NCBI GenBank assembly: GCA_023231005.1
Contig: JALNWG010000016.1
Span: 1-64,000, forward strand
Reading direction: 5' to 3'
From: Bacteroidales bacterium
GTDB taxonomy: Bacteria > Bacteroidota > Bacteroidia > Bacteroidales > FEN-979
DNA: 64,000 bases
Shown here: positions 19,546 through 27,845 of the stretch, piece by piece
Layout of the letters: each line of letters opens with the position of its first letter
Numbering within the stretch: position 1 is the first letter of the stretch
Position numbers and translations under genes: made by a program
The notes under the pieces: model-generated
Database searches by the model: none
What the model saw: the letters and a program-made list of their open reading frames with translations, nothing else
What the model was told of the DNA's origin: nothing

Positions 19546-20292
19546 GTGGCGGATAGTTTAGTTATCATACCTACATACAATGAGAAGGAGAACATTGAAC
19601 TCATCATCCGGAAAGTGTTTTCGTTTGAAAAGGAATTTGACATCCTCATTGTAGAAGATAATTCACCTGATGGAACCGCAGCCATTGTGAAATCTCTAAT
19701 GAATGAATTTCCCGGACGGTTATTTATGGAAGAACGGAAAGGGAAATTAGGATTGGGAACTGCTTATATACATGGTTTTCGCTGGGCCCTGAAAAGGGAT
19801 TATACTTATATTTTTGAAATGGATGCTGATTTTTCGCACAATCCTAAGGATCTGATCAGGATGTATGATGCTGCAAAAAATCAAGGAGGTGATCTCATTA
19901 TTGGTTCCCGCTATATAACTGGTGTAAATGTAGTGAACTGGCCGATGGGCAGGGTACTGATGTCGTACGGAGCTTCTATCTATGTACGTTTTATTACCCG
20001 TATGAAAATAATGGATACCACTGCTGGATTCATTTGTTATACACGTAAAGTCCTTGAAACAATCCAACTTGATAAAGTCAGGTTTACCGGATATGCCTTT
20101 CAGATAGAAATGAAATATACTGCCTGGAAACTGGGCTTTAAAATTATCGAAGTGCCCATTATTTTTACCGATCGCACCTTGGGCGAATCAAAAATGAGCA
20201 AAGGGATATTTAAAGAAGCGGTTTTTGGGGTCATTAGCCTCCGATGGAGAAATCTCTTCAAAAAAAATGGATCCTTCCTATTTAATTTATAA
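19546..20292 (+). CDS. polyprenol-phosphate mannosyltransferase-like GT2 glycosyltransferase
   Basis: A 248-residue family 2 glycosyltransferase of the dolichyl-phosphate mannose synthase type, transferring a sugar from a nucleotide donor to a polyprenyl phosphate at the inner face of the membrane. Motifs: VIIPTYNEKENIE at the N terminus, VEDNSPDGT, the metal-binding DAD at 93-95, and the C-terminal TDRTLGESKMS segment characteristic of this group. It has no C-terminal membrane anchor, as in single-domain bacterial enzymes. The start is GTG at 19546. Its end overlaps the dihydroorotase gene by 26 bases, so the two are translated from one message. Confidence 0.9.
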   Translation: MADSLVIIPTYNEKENIELIIRKVFSFEKEFDILIVEDNSPDGTAAIVKSLMNEFPGRLFMEERKGKLGLGTAYIHGFRWALKRDYTYIFEMDADFSHNPKDLIRMYDAAKNQGGDLIIGSRYITGVNVVNWPMGRVLMSYGASIYVRFITRMKIMDTTAGFICYTRKVLETIQLDKVRFTGYAFQIEMKYTAWKLGFKIIEVPIIFTDRTLGESKMSKGIFKEAVFGVISLRWRNLFKKNGSFLFNL

Positions 20293-21625
20293 CGCCCGGA
20301 TAGTTAACGAAATGGCTTGCTTTACCGGGACTGTTTTGGTAAAGGAGGGGAGAATTGCTGAAATATTCCAAGGTAATATTCCAGAGGATTTTCAATTACC
20401 CCATCAGATTGTCTGCATCGATGCAAGGCAAAAATTACTTATTCCGGGAGTTATTGACGATCAGGTTCATTTTCGCGAACCCGGGTTGACCGATAAAGGT
20501 GACCTTTTTACGGAAAGCAGGGCAGCTGTTGCAGGTGGGGTGACATCATACATGGATATGCCCAATACAAAGCCACCTGCCATTACCCTTGATATTTTAG
20601 AGGAAAAATTTAGCCTGGCTGCTCAAAAATCGTTGGCAAATTATTCCTTTTTTTTAGGCGCTTCCAACCATAACCTTTCTGAAATCGAAAAGGCTGATCC
20701 AAATCGTATTTGCGGATTGAAGGTCTTCCTCGGTTCTTCTACCGGAAATATGCTGGTTGATGATCCGGATACGCTGGATTCAATTTTTGCCGCTTCCCCA
20801 TTACTGATTGCCGTTCATGCGGAAGAGGAGCCGGTAATCCGGGAAAACCTTCAAAAATTCAAAAAAAAATATGGAGCGGCAATCCCTTTTTCTGCCCATC
20901 CCCTGATCCGCAGTGAACAAGCCTGTTTCCTCTCTTCTCAAAAAGCTGTAACCCTCGCCAGGAAACATAAATCCCGGTTGCATTTGCTTCATCTTTCAAC
21001 TGCCAAAGAACTTGAATTGCTTCAGAATGACCGTCCGCTTATCGAAAAAATGATCACCGGGGAAGTATGTATTCACCATCTTTGGTTCGATGACCGGGAT
21101 TATCAAAAACTGGGATCGAAAATAAAATGGAATCCAGCCATCAAATCTGCTCACGATCGCGAAGCCTTGTTTGAAGGTCTCCTGAATGATAAAATTGACC
21201 TTATTGCAACCGATCATGCGCCCCATCTTTCAAGCGAAAAAGAAAATCCTTATACCTCCTGTCCTTCCGGAGGACCCTTGATTCAACACAGCCTTGTAGC
21301 CATGCTTGAATTTTATCATCTGAAAAAAATTTCCATTGAAAAGATAGTGGAAAAAATGTGTCATAACCCGGCAATTCTATACCGAATAAACAATAGAGGA
21401 TTTGTTCGTAAAGGTTACTGGGCTGACCTGGTGTTGATTGACCCCAACTATCGATGGATGGTTGAAAAGAAAAATATTTTGTCTAAATGTGGTTGGTCTC
21501 CTTTCGAGGGAATTTCCTTTAAATCCCGGGTAACCCATACCTGGGTAAATGGCAGACTGGTTTTTGAAAATGGGCAGATCAACGAGTTATGTAATGGTAA
21601 ACGTTTAAATTTTAACACTAAATAA
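20267..21625 (+). CDS. pyrC: dihydroorotase
   Basis: Interconverts carbamoyl-aspartate and dihydroorotate in pyrimidine synthesis. It is a 452-residue amidohydrolase. The metal motif normally written DxHxH reads DDQVHFREPG here, so the first His is Gln; from memory the same DDQVH form occurs in other Bacteroidota dihydroorotases. Other motifs are intact: the MPNTKPP loop, GLKVFLGSSTGNM (metal-bridging Lys), HLLHLS, and ATDHAPH near the C-terminal third. ATG at 20267 gives the expected MDPSYLIYNARIVN start; the frame is open further upstream inside the glycosyltransferase gene. A lipoprotein gene follows 2 bases later. Confidence 0.92.
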   Translation: MDPSYLIYNARIVNEMACFTGTVLVKEGRIAEIFQGNIPEDFQLPHQIVCIDARQKLLIPGVIDDQVHFREPGLTDKGDLFTESRAAVAGGVTSYMDMPNTKPPAITLDILEEKFSLAAQKSLANYSFFLGASNHNLSEIEKADPNRICGLKVFLGSSTGNMLVDDPDTLDSIFAASPLLIAVHAEEEPVIRENLQKFKKKYGAAIPFSAHPLIRSEQACFLSSQKAVTLARKHKSRLHLLHLSTAKELELLQNDRPLIEKMITGEVCIHHLWFDDRDYQKLGSKIKWNPAIKSAHDREALFEGLLNDKIDLIATDHAPHLSSEKENPYTSCPSGGPLIQHSLVAMLEFYHLKKISIEKIVEKMCHNPAILYRINNRGFVRKGYWADLVLIDPNYRWMVEKKNILSKCGWSPFEGISFKSRVTHTWVNGRLVFENGQINELCNGKRLNFNTK

Positions 21626-21627
21626 TC

Positions 21628-22092
21628 ATGAGAATAAATAATCGTATGAAATATTCACTTACGCTTTCTGTACTATTGATGTTGCTTACTGTTTCTTGTC
21701 GCTTTGAGCATAAAGTTGTTGATGAAACCTATCCCGATGGATCGCCCAAACGGGTTTGCATCTATAAGGGAAAAGGGGAAAGCAGGGAACTCATCAAAGA
21801 AACTACATACTATTCCAATAAACAGGCTCAAATGGAAGGGTCCTACAAGGATAATCAACGAAATGGAGTATGGTCCTATTGGTATGAAAACGGTAAACTC
21901 TGGAGTCAGGGAACTTTCGTCAATGGGAAATCAGATGGAAAAAGGACTGCTTACTTCGAAAATGGGAAAGTAAGATATGAAGGAAATTACAAAGAGGATA
22001 TGCGTGTAGGAAAATGGCGGTTTTTTGATGAAAACGGTCGTTTGTTACAGGAAGTCGACTATTCTGCTCCCCCTAAAGAAATCCGGAAATAA
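21628..22092 (+). CDS. MORN-like (YwqK-type) repeat lipoprotein
   Basis: A 154-residue predicted lipoprotein: hydrophobic signal followed by a lipobox Cys at residue 26 (LLTVSC). The mature part carries at least three MORN-variant repeats of about 23 residues (QMEGSYKDNQRNGVWSYWYENG, GTFVNGKSDGKRTAYFENG, GNYKEDMRVGKWRFFDENG). Related proteins are annotated as YwqK-type antitoxins, but no toxin gene is next to it and the lipoprotein signal argues against that role here. It starts 2 bases after dihydroorotase, so is probably co-transcribed. A second possible start is ATG at 21646. Confidence 0.8.
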   Translation: MRINNRMKYSLTLSVLLMLLTVSCRFEHKVVDETYPDGSPKRVCIYKGKGESRELIKETTYYSNKQAQMEGSYKDNQRNGVWSYWYENGKLWSQGTFVNGKSDGKRTAYFENGKVRYEGNYKEDMRVGKWRFFDENGRLLQEVDYSAPPKEIRK

Positions 22093-22106
22093 CGCTTAAT
22101 TCCCAA

Positions 22107-23126
22107 TTAATTTTCAACTACAATTGTGTATACCGGCAAATGGTCGCTGTATCCGCCGAAATACTCCTTCCCGCTTGCCGTACGATTAGGTACCTGCATC
22201 CCGTTTTTTTGTTTATACAACAACCACTCGGGAGTGAAAATATAACTGTATGGTGCCATGATGGTAGGGCCTTTTCCCCGCTTTTTTGCCAATAAATTCC
22301 CCGAAACGATGATCTGATCGAAAACATCCCAATCTTTATAATATAAAGTTCCTTCACCATCCAACTGACGACGATACAATAAATTATACAGGGAAGTACT
22401 GATTGGCTTTTTCCCGGGTGCTTTGGCGTTCAGTGTTTCAGCAATACTTTTATTGGAAGGCTCATCATTGAAATCTCCAACAAGAATAATATTGGCATGG
22501 GAATTGAGTCCGAAAATGGAATCTGCCAAATGTCGCATAATCTGTGCGTTTTCAATGCGTTTTCCTTCCGTCCCTTCAGCGCCTCCTTCGCGCGATTTCC
22601 AATGGTTTACGAAAAGATGAAAGGTGTCTTTTTTGGCATCTTCCAACTTTACATAAAGAATCAAACGGGTTTTAAAATTGGCAGCGGAGGGGAACGCGGC
22701 GGTTCCCAGACATTTAAAAATATCTTTCCGGTAGATCAAGGCAACATCGATTCCTCTCGGATCTTTCCCTTCTTCCAGAACGCCTTGATAATTTCCTTTT
22801 TGTAACCGGGTTTTATGGATCAGGTCCTGAAGCACCTGCATGTTTTCAATTTCTGCCAGTCCGATGATAGCTGGAAGCTGGATGCTGTCGATGGAAGCCA
22901 ATGCTCTGGCAATATGATCTAATTTGAGAAAATAACGTTGAGAGGTCCAGGGGACTTTTGAAGTGGGGAGAAAATCATTGTCACTTTTATGCGGATCATC
23001 AATGGTATCGAATAAATTTTCGGTATTGTAAAAGGCTACCTTGAATTGAAAGCCTTTATTTTTCTGGGCCAACGCCCCCATACTGAAAACAAGAAAAATC
23101 AGAGAACAAATAATAACTTTCCGCAT
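22107..23126 (-). CDS. secreted endonuclease/exonuclease/phosphatase family protein
   Basis: A 339-residue exported protein. Signal peptide 1-20 (ends ALAQ). The rest is the EEP (DNase I/exonuclease III) fold: AFYNTENLFD near residue 32, GLAEIENMQVL (metal-binding Glu), FVNHWKSREGG (His of the NHW motif), LVGDFNDEPSN (Asp/Asn pair) and a C-terminal YSDHLPVY (catalytic Asp-His). All catalytic positions are present. Substrate could be DNA, RNA or a phosphoester; export suggests nutrient phosphate or nucleotide release outside the cytoplasm. It converges with the MORN-repeat lipoprotein gene. An imperfect inverted repeat lies upstream. Confidence 0.9.
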   Translation of the reverse strand: MRKVIICSLIFLVFSMGALAQKNKGFQFKVAFYNTENLFDTIDDPHKSDNDFLPTSKVPWTSQRYFLKLDHIARALASIDSIQLPAIIGLAEIENMQVLQDLIHKTRLQKGNYQGVLEEGKDPRGIDVALIYRKDIFKCLGTAAFPSAANFKTRLILYVKLEDAKKDTFHLFVNHWKSREGGAEGTEGKRIENAQIMRHLADSIFGLNSHANIILVGDFNDEPSNKSIAETLNAKAPGKKPISTSLYNLLYRRQLDGEGTLYYKDWDVFDQIIVSGNLLAKKRGKGPTIMAPYSYIFTPEWLLYKQKNGMQVPNRTASGKEYFGGYSDHLPVYTIVVEN

Positions 23127-23143
23127 ATCTACAAATTAAAAAA

Positions 23144-23210
23144 TCACCGCTAAGTCACTAAGGTGCAAAAAAATGATTTTAAATGTTGCGCCTTAGCAAA
23201 TTAGCGGTGC
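23144..23210. repeat. imperfect inverted repeat, 25-base arms
   Basis: Arms 23144-23168 and 23186-23210 match at 20 of 25 positions when one is reverse-complemented, separated by 17 bases. It lies between two minus-strand genes and has no T tail, so it is not a standard terminator. It resembles dispersed intergenic palindromes with an ACCGCTAAG core. Confidence 0.7.
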
Positions 23211-23241
23211 ATGAAAAAGAATTCTTATGAGTCAACCTTGT

Positions 23242-24093
23242 TTAATCAACTAAAATGACCAGGTATCTTGAATTTGACCAGAATGCTTTATAATCTGTGA
23301 TGTGGATAGCCTGGATTACTTTTTTGTCGCCCGTGAGTTTGTAAGAACTGGTCGGATGATTTGACAGAATTTTGGCTTTTTTACTCAGGATTGGAATTTC
23401 GGTTACCCGGCGAACATCAATTTTTGTGAAGAGTGACTTGTTGAAATCCCTTAAAATTTCACCGCTTTTGATAACACCCTGGGTTTTGAGTTCTTTGCTG
23501 GTGCCGATTACATAATAAGCGGTATTGAGGGCCTCATCCTGGGCGGCAATCGTCTGGGATTGATTGGAGAGCTGTGACGACTGGGTTTTAACTGTGCGGG
23601 AAAGGGTGTCGATTGTAAGATTTGCTGTTTCAAATGCGGCATTGAGTTTGGCTAATTTGGAACGGAGATCTTCGATTTCACGGGCTTTTGATGCCAGGTC
23701 TTTGTTCAATCGTTCCACCATTTTGTTTAACTCATCGACTTTCATGTTGGAATTTCTCAACTTTTTAGTCAATGCATTAATTGTCTCTTTGTTTTTTTGC
23801 ATTAAACCATATATCGATTCAATATCTGATTTGATCTGATCCTTGGCCGATACTTTTAGTTCACCGCCGCGATCTGTTGTAAGGTTGATGATGTTTTCTT
23901 TTTGTTTGATCGTGTCCAGTGTTCCCTGGATGTCATTGATGGAGCGAATGAATTCATTGATAGCTTCATCTTTTTGCATAGTTTGAGCCATCAGGCTGTC
24001 TGACTTAGACTGCAATTCCTGAGCTTTCTTTTCGGCGGCACGGCCGCAGGCTAAAAACGCCGGGATCAATAGAAGCAAAAAATACTTTTTCAT
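23242..24093 (-). CDS. coiled-coil lipoprotein, unknown function
   Basis: A 283-residue predicted lipoprotein. Signal at 1-16 with lipobox Cys in AFLACG. Residues ~20-190 are almost entirely charged heptad-like helix (coiled coil), with a central segment rich in Asn, Lys and Glu. The last ~90 residues look folded (GVIKSGEILRDFN, IPILSKKAKILSNHPTSSYKL, AFWSNSRYLVILVD). I do not recognise a catalytic motif. The frame is open to 24141, but the Met at 24093 begins a proper signal sequence. A TATTTTTG box at 24123-24116 could be its promoter. The neighbouring methyltransferase gene is divergent. Confidence 0.78.
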   Translation of the reverse strand: MKKYFLLLLIPAFLACGRAAEKKAQELQSKSDSLMAQTMQKDEAINEFIRSINDIQGTLDTIKQKENIINLTTDRGGELKVSAKDQIKSDIESIYGLMQKNKETINALTKKLRNSNMKVDELNKMVERLNKDLASKAREIEDLRSKLAKLNAAFETANLTIDTLSRTVKTQSSQLSNQSQTIAAQDEALNTAYYVIGTSKELKTQGVIKSGEILRDFNKSLFTKIDVRRVTEIPILSKKAKILSNHPTSSYKLTGDKKVIQAIHITDYKAFWSNSRYLVILVD

Positions 24094-24182
24094 TTGGATT
24101 TGTTTTAATTTTTTACAAAAATAATAAGAAATTTCACACATTGAACATCTTAACTAACCTTACCTTTACAAAAAAATTAACA

Positions 24183-25400
24183 ATGATGCCATATTCTAAA
24201 ATTTTTCTGAAACCAGGAAAGGAAGCTGCTGTTAAACGCTTCCATCCGTGGATTTTTTCCGGGGCAGTCGATCGTGCCGAAGGTAACCCTAAGGAAGGAG
24301 ATATCGTAGAAATCCGTTCAAACCGGAATGAATTTTTAGCTTTTGGCCACTTTACCCCTGGTAATATCGTTGTTAAAATATTTGAATTTCAGCCGACTAC
24401 CATTGATGAAAATTACTGGATATCGAGATTAAAACAATCTTTTTCACTTCGTACCCGGTTGGGGTTGACAAACCATCCGCAAACCAATGCCTATCGATTG
24501 GTCTTTACCGAAGGGGATGGACTTCCGGGATTGGTAATCGACTATTATAACGGAGTTGCGGTATTTCAGACCCATACTCAAGGGATGCACCTGTTGAAAC
24601 CAATATTTGTTAAAGCACTTCAGAAAATATACGGATCATCGCTGAAAGCAATTTATGATAAAAGCGGTGAAACCATGAAATCGTTCCAATCGGGCAAAAA
24701 ATCTCCACAAAATCAACCTTCAGGTGATTATACGGATCATTATCTGATGGGTACTTCTCAGGTTGGGGAGATTCTGGAAACCGGCCAGCGCTTCATGGTG
24801 GATTGGGAACACGGACAAAAAACTGGATTCTTTCTCGATCAAAGAGCAAATCGAATGTTCGCCCAATTTTATGCAAAAGACAAAAAAGTACTTAATGTTT
24901 TCTGTTATTCCGGTGCTTTTTCGGTGTTTGCGCTTCAGGGAGGAGCTTCATTGGTACATTCGGTGGATAGTTCTCAACGGGCGATCGACTGGACCGAAGA
25001 AAATATCCGCTTGAATGGATTTGTCCCCGATCGGCATCAATCGTATGTTGCAGATGCAAAAAAATGGTTGACGGAGGTAACGGAAAAGTATGATATGATC
25101 ATTTTAGATCCTCCGGCATTTGCAAAAACCCATATTGTAACCAACAATGCCTTGCATGCTTATATTCACATCAACGCACAGGCTTTGAAAAGGCTGACCC
25201 CGGGTGGATTGCTCTTTACCTTTTCCTGCTCACAGGCCATTTCTCACGACATGTTCCAATCGGCCCTGATGTCGGCCGCCCTGGAAACAGGAAGGAAGGT
25301 AAAAATCCTGCACCGTTTGTCGCAAGGACCCGATCATCCGGTAAGTATTTATCATCCGGAAGGAGAGTATTTGAAGGGTTTAATCCTCGAAGTTGAATAA
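24183..25400 (+). CDS. rlmI: class I SAM-dependent rRNA (cytosine-C5) methyltransferase, RlmI type
   Basis: Predicted to methylate 23S rRNA at C5 of a cytosine (C1962 in E. coli). Residues ~1-75 are a PUA RNA-binding domain (ILKPGKEAAVKRFHPWIFSGAV type). The rest is a Rossmann methyltransferase: VLNVFCYSGAFSVFAL SAM motif, DPPAF motif, and FSCSQ containing the likely catalytic Cys. At 405 residues it fits the family. Start chosen at ATG 24183 (24186 also possible), since the frame upstream has only a TTG at 24141. The exact rRNA position is inferred from the family. Confidence 0.87.
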   Translation: MMPYSKIFLKPGKEAAVKRFHPWIFSGAVDRAEGNPKEGDIVEIRSNRNEFLAFGHFTPGNIVVKIFEFQPTTIDENYWISRLKQSFSLRTRLGLTNHPQTNAYRLVFTEGDGLPGLVIDYYNGVAVFQTHTQGMHLLKPIFVKALQKIYGSSLKAIYDKSGETMKSFQSGKKSPQNQPSGDYTDHYLMGTSQVGEILETGQRFMVDWEHGQKTGFFLDQRANRMFAQFYAKDKKVLNVFCYSGAFSVFALQGGASLVHSVDSSQRAIDWTEENIRLNGFVPDRHQSYVADAKKWLTEVTEKYDMIILDPPAFAKTHIVTNNALHAYIHINAQALKRLTPGGLLFTFSCSQAISHDMFQSALMSAALETGRKVKILHRLSQGPDHPVSIYHPEGEYLKGLILEVE

Positions 25401-25413
25401 TAAAACAATAAAA

Positions 25414-26619
25414 ATGTCTTTAATTGATGCTTTGAAAGGATCTGAATTTGCAAACCAGTGGATTCTTGACCCTAAAATGATCTATTTAAATCATGGCTCG
25501 TTTGGTGCAACACCTTCTGCCATCCTTGAGAAACAATCGGAATACCGCGAGAAACTTGAATCAGGCCCAGTAAGATTTCTGATTCGCCAAATGGAAGAAA
25601 TGTTCGAATTGTCCAGAATAAAAGCGGCCAATTTTGTACATGCTTCCCCGCACGACCTGGTATTTGTTCAAAATGCCACAACAGCGGTAAGTACAGTTTT
25701 CCGTTCGCTCCATTTCAAGCCGGGTGATGAGATTCTGATCACCAATCATACCTATGCTGCTTGCAGAAGATTGGTGGAATTCATCTGCGAACAATCGGGA
25801 GCACATCTTATTGAGGCTTGCTATGATTTTCCAATCAATTCCCCCGATGTTATTCTGGAGGCAGTTCTTTCAAAAGTGACTTCCCGCACTAAGATTGCGT
25901 TGATTGATCATATTACATCGGCCACCGCGATCATTCAACCCGTGGCTGCCATTGTAAAAGAGCTGGAAAGAAAAGGTGTTGATACTTTTATTGATGGCGC
26001 ACATGCCCCGGGAAGTATTCCCCTTGACCTGGAGAATATCGGAGCTGCTTATTATACTGGAAATTGTCACAAATGGATATGTACGCCGAAAAGTACGGCT
26101 CTCCTGCATGTGAGAAGAGATAAACAGGATCAGATCCACCCCCTTGTAATCAGCCATGCAGGGCATAAAGCCCAACCTTTTACTGAACGGTTTTATTGGC
26201 CGGGGACCTTCGATCCCACTCCCGCACTGTGTGTGGGTGATGCCATCGATTATCTGGCTGCCTTTTTCCCGGGAGGATGGCCGGAATTGATGCAACGGAA
26301 TCATGATCTCTGCCTGGAAGCACGGAATCTGCTTTGTCAGCAACTGAATATTGAAAAACCTTGTCCCGATTCGATGATTGCCAGTATGGCTACCCTTCCA
26401 CTGACTCCTCCTGAAACCATTGTTTTTACTGATTATAAAGGAGTAGATCCATTTCAAGACCGCATTTTCCGTGAATTTAACATGGAAATTCCTGTTTGGT
26501 GTTCGCCCAATCCCCCTACACGATTAATCCGGATCTCTGTTCAGCTCTATAATTCGCTGGAACAATACCGTTATCTGGGAACGGTGTTGAAGCAATTATT
26601 GAAATCTGAAACTGCCTGA
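25414..26619 (+). CDS. class V aminotransferase-fold PLP enzyme (isopenicillin N epimerase-like)
   Basis: A 401-residue PLP-dependent enzyme of the CsdA/isopenicillin-N-epimerase group. Motifs: YLNHGSFGATP at the N terminus, FVQNATTAVS (phosphate loop), FIDGAHAPG (Asp that pairs with the PLP ring) and the GNCHKWICTPK segment with the Schiff-base Lys. Annotated epimerase relatives rarely make antibiotics; here no biosynthetic cluster is nearby, so a lyase, desulfurase or aminotransferase role is as likely. Start is ATG at 25414, 13 bases after the methyltransferase gene, suggesting one transcript. Confidence 0.85.
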   Translation: MSLIDALKGSEFANQWILDPKMIYLNHGSFGATPSAILEKQSEYREKLESGPVRFLIRQMEEMFELSRIKAANFVHASPHDLVFVQNATTAVSTVFRSLHFKPGDEILITNHTYAACRRLVEFICEQSGAHLIEACYDFPINSPDVILEAVLSKVTSRTKIALIDHITSATAIIQPVAAIVKELERKGVDTFIDGAHAPGSIPLDLENIGAAYYTGNCHKWICTPKSTALLHVRRDKQDQIHPLVISHAGHKAQPFTERFYWPGTFDPTPALCVGDAIDYLAAFFPGGWPELMQRNHDLCLEARNLLCQQLNIEKPCPDSMIASMATLPLTPPETIVFTDYKGVDPFQDRIFREFNMEIPVWCSPNPPTRLIRISVQLYNSLEQYRYLGTVLKQLLKSETA

Positions 26620-26680
26620 TTTTCCGGAAGAAAGTAATGAGAAAGGTGTAAGTTAAAAAATCTAAGGTGTAAAACGAAAA

Positions 26681-26711
26681 GTGCAAACTGTAATTTTTTT
26701 ACACTTTGCAC
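26681..26711. terminator. hairpin between converging aminotransferase and tRNA genes
   Basis: Arms GTGCAAAcTGTAA (26681-26693) and its partner at 26699-26711 pair with one mismatch around a T-rich loop. It lies between the plus-strand aminotransferase and the minus-strand tRNA, so may stop both. No clean T tail follows, so the role is uncertain. Confidence 0.45.
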
Positions 26712-26734
26712 CCTGCACTTTAGACTTGACCTTG

Positions 26735-26806
<72 letters not shown>

Positions 26807-26844
26807 CTGTATTTTTTTGTACCTTTGTACTTATATTCGCGATG

Positions 26845-26852
26845 CAAAGATA
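26845..26852 (-). promoter_or_regulatory. putative -7 box (TATCTTTG) for tRNA-fMet
   Basis: Minus-strand match to TAnnTTTG, 38 bases upstream of the tRNA 5' end. On the other strand a TACCTTTG at 26820-26827 could serve era. Confidence 0.3.
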
Positions 26853-26892
26853 GTGAATTGTAATATCCTATCCAAAAATCATTTTAAAAATT

Positions 26893-27783
26893 ATGATACA
26901 TCAAGCCGGGTTCGTCTCAATTATCGGGTATCCCAATGTGGGTAAATCTACATTAATGAATGCGTTGCTGGGAGAACGATTATCGATCATTACCCCAAAA
27001 GCACAAACCACCCGGCACCGGATTATGGGAATATTCAGCGACGAAAATTTCCAAATTGTCTATTCCGATACTCCGGGGGTGATCAAACCTCATTACAAAC
27101 TTCATCGCGCAATGATGTCGGCCGTATTTTCTGCGCTTGACGATGCCGATGTTATTCTGCTTGTTACCGAAGCCGGAAATGATTTTCATCAGGAGGAGAT
27201 ACTAAAGAAACTGAAAGAGACAACAAAGCCTGTAATCGTTGTGATCAACAAAATTGATCTGGGTGACATGGAGGTTCTTGAAAAGGAGGCGGAAAAATGG
27301 AGGGGAACGTTAGATAAAGCCACGATCCTTCCTGTTTCTGCCTTGCATAAAGTCAACCTCGATCAGGTTTTTAAAGCCATTCTTCATGATCTTCCCGAAT
27401 CGCCCCCATTCTACCCCAAAGATGAACTGACCGACCGGAGTCAGCGTTTTTTCATTTCGGAAATCATCCGTGAGAAGATTTTACTTTACTTTTCGCAGGA
27501 AATACCCTACTCAACGGAAGTTGCTATTGAATCATTCAAAGAAGAAGAACATCTCACACGAATTTCTGCTACCATCTACGTTTCCAGAGAATCTCAAAAA
27601 GGTATTCTGATCGGTCATCAGGGTGTAGCCATAAAAAAATTGGGAACCGTGGCCCGAAAAGATATTGAATCTTTTTTAGGTCAGCATGTTTTTTTAGAGT
27701 TACGCGTAAAAGTGGCTAAAGACTGGCGTGAAGACGATCAGGCTTTGAAACGCTTTGGTTATCCTTCGACAAGTGAAAAGTGA
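26893..27783 (+). CDS. era: GTPase Era
   Basis: A GTPase that binds 16S rRNA near its 3' end during 30S maturation. G1 GYPNVGKST near 12-20, G3 SDTPG near 58, G4 NKID near 119, and a C-terminal KH domain with the GILIGHQGVAIKKLG loop. At 296 residues it is full length. It heads a run with der, an S4-domain protein and tonB, all plus strand; 62 bases separate it from der. Confidence 0.96.
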   Translation: MIHQAGFVSIIGYPNVGKSTLMNALLGERLSIITPKAQTTRHRIMGIFSDENFQIVYSDTPGVIKPHYKLHRAMMSAVFSALDDADVILLVTEAGNDFHQEEILKKLKETTKPVIVVINKIDLGDMEVLEKEAEKWRGTLDKATILPVSALHKVNLDQVFKAILHDLPESPPFYPKDELTDRSQRFFISEIIREKILLYFSQEIPYSTEVAIESFKEEEHLTRISATIYVSRESQKGILIGHQGVAIKKLGTVARKDIESFLGQHVFLELRVKVAKDWREDDQALKRFGYPSTSEK

Positions 27784-27845
27784 CAGGGTAATAAAGAAGA
27801 TAACGATTTATTTAACACTTAATCACTTAACACTAAATTAATTAT

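Noticed and set aside
21628..22092. Toxin-antitoxin call for the YwqK-type repeat protein
   Set aside because: It has a lipoprotein signal and no toxin gene beside it; the repeats alone do not make it an antitoxin.
25870..26457. Minus-strand frame of 195 codons
   Set aside because: Antisense to the class V aminotransferase gene, which has all its motifs.
27790..27840. Repeated ACTTAACAC-like words between era and der
   Set aside because: Short, AT-rich, not in a regular array; no spacers as in CRISPR.
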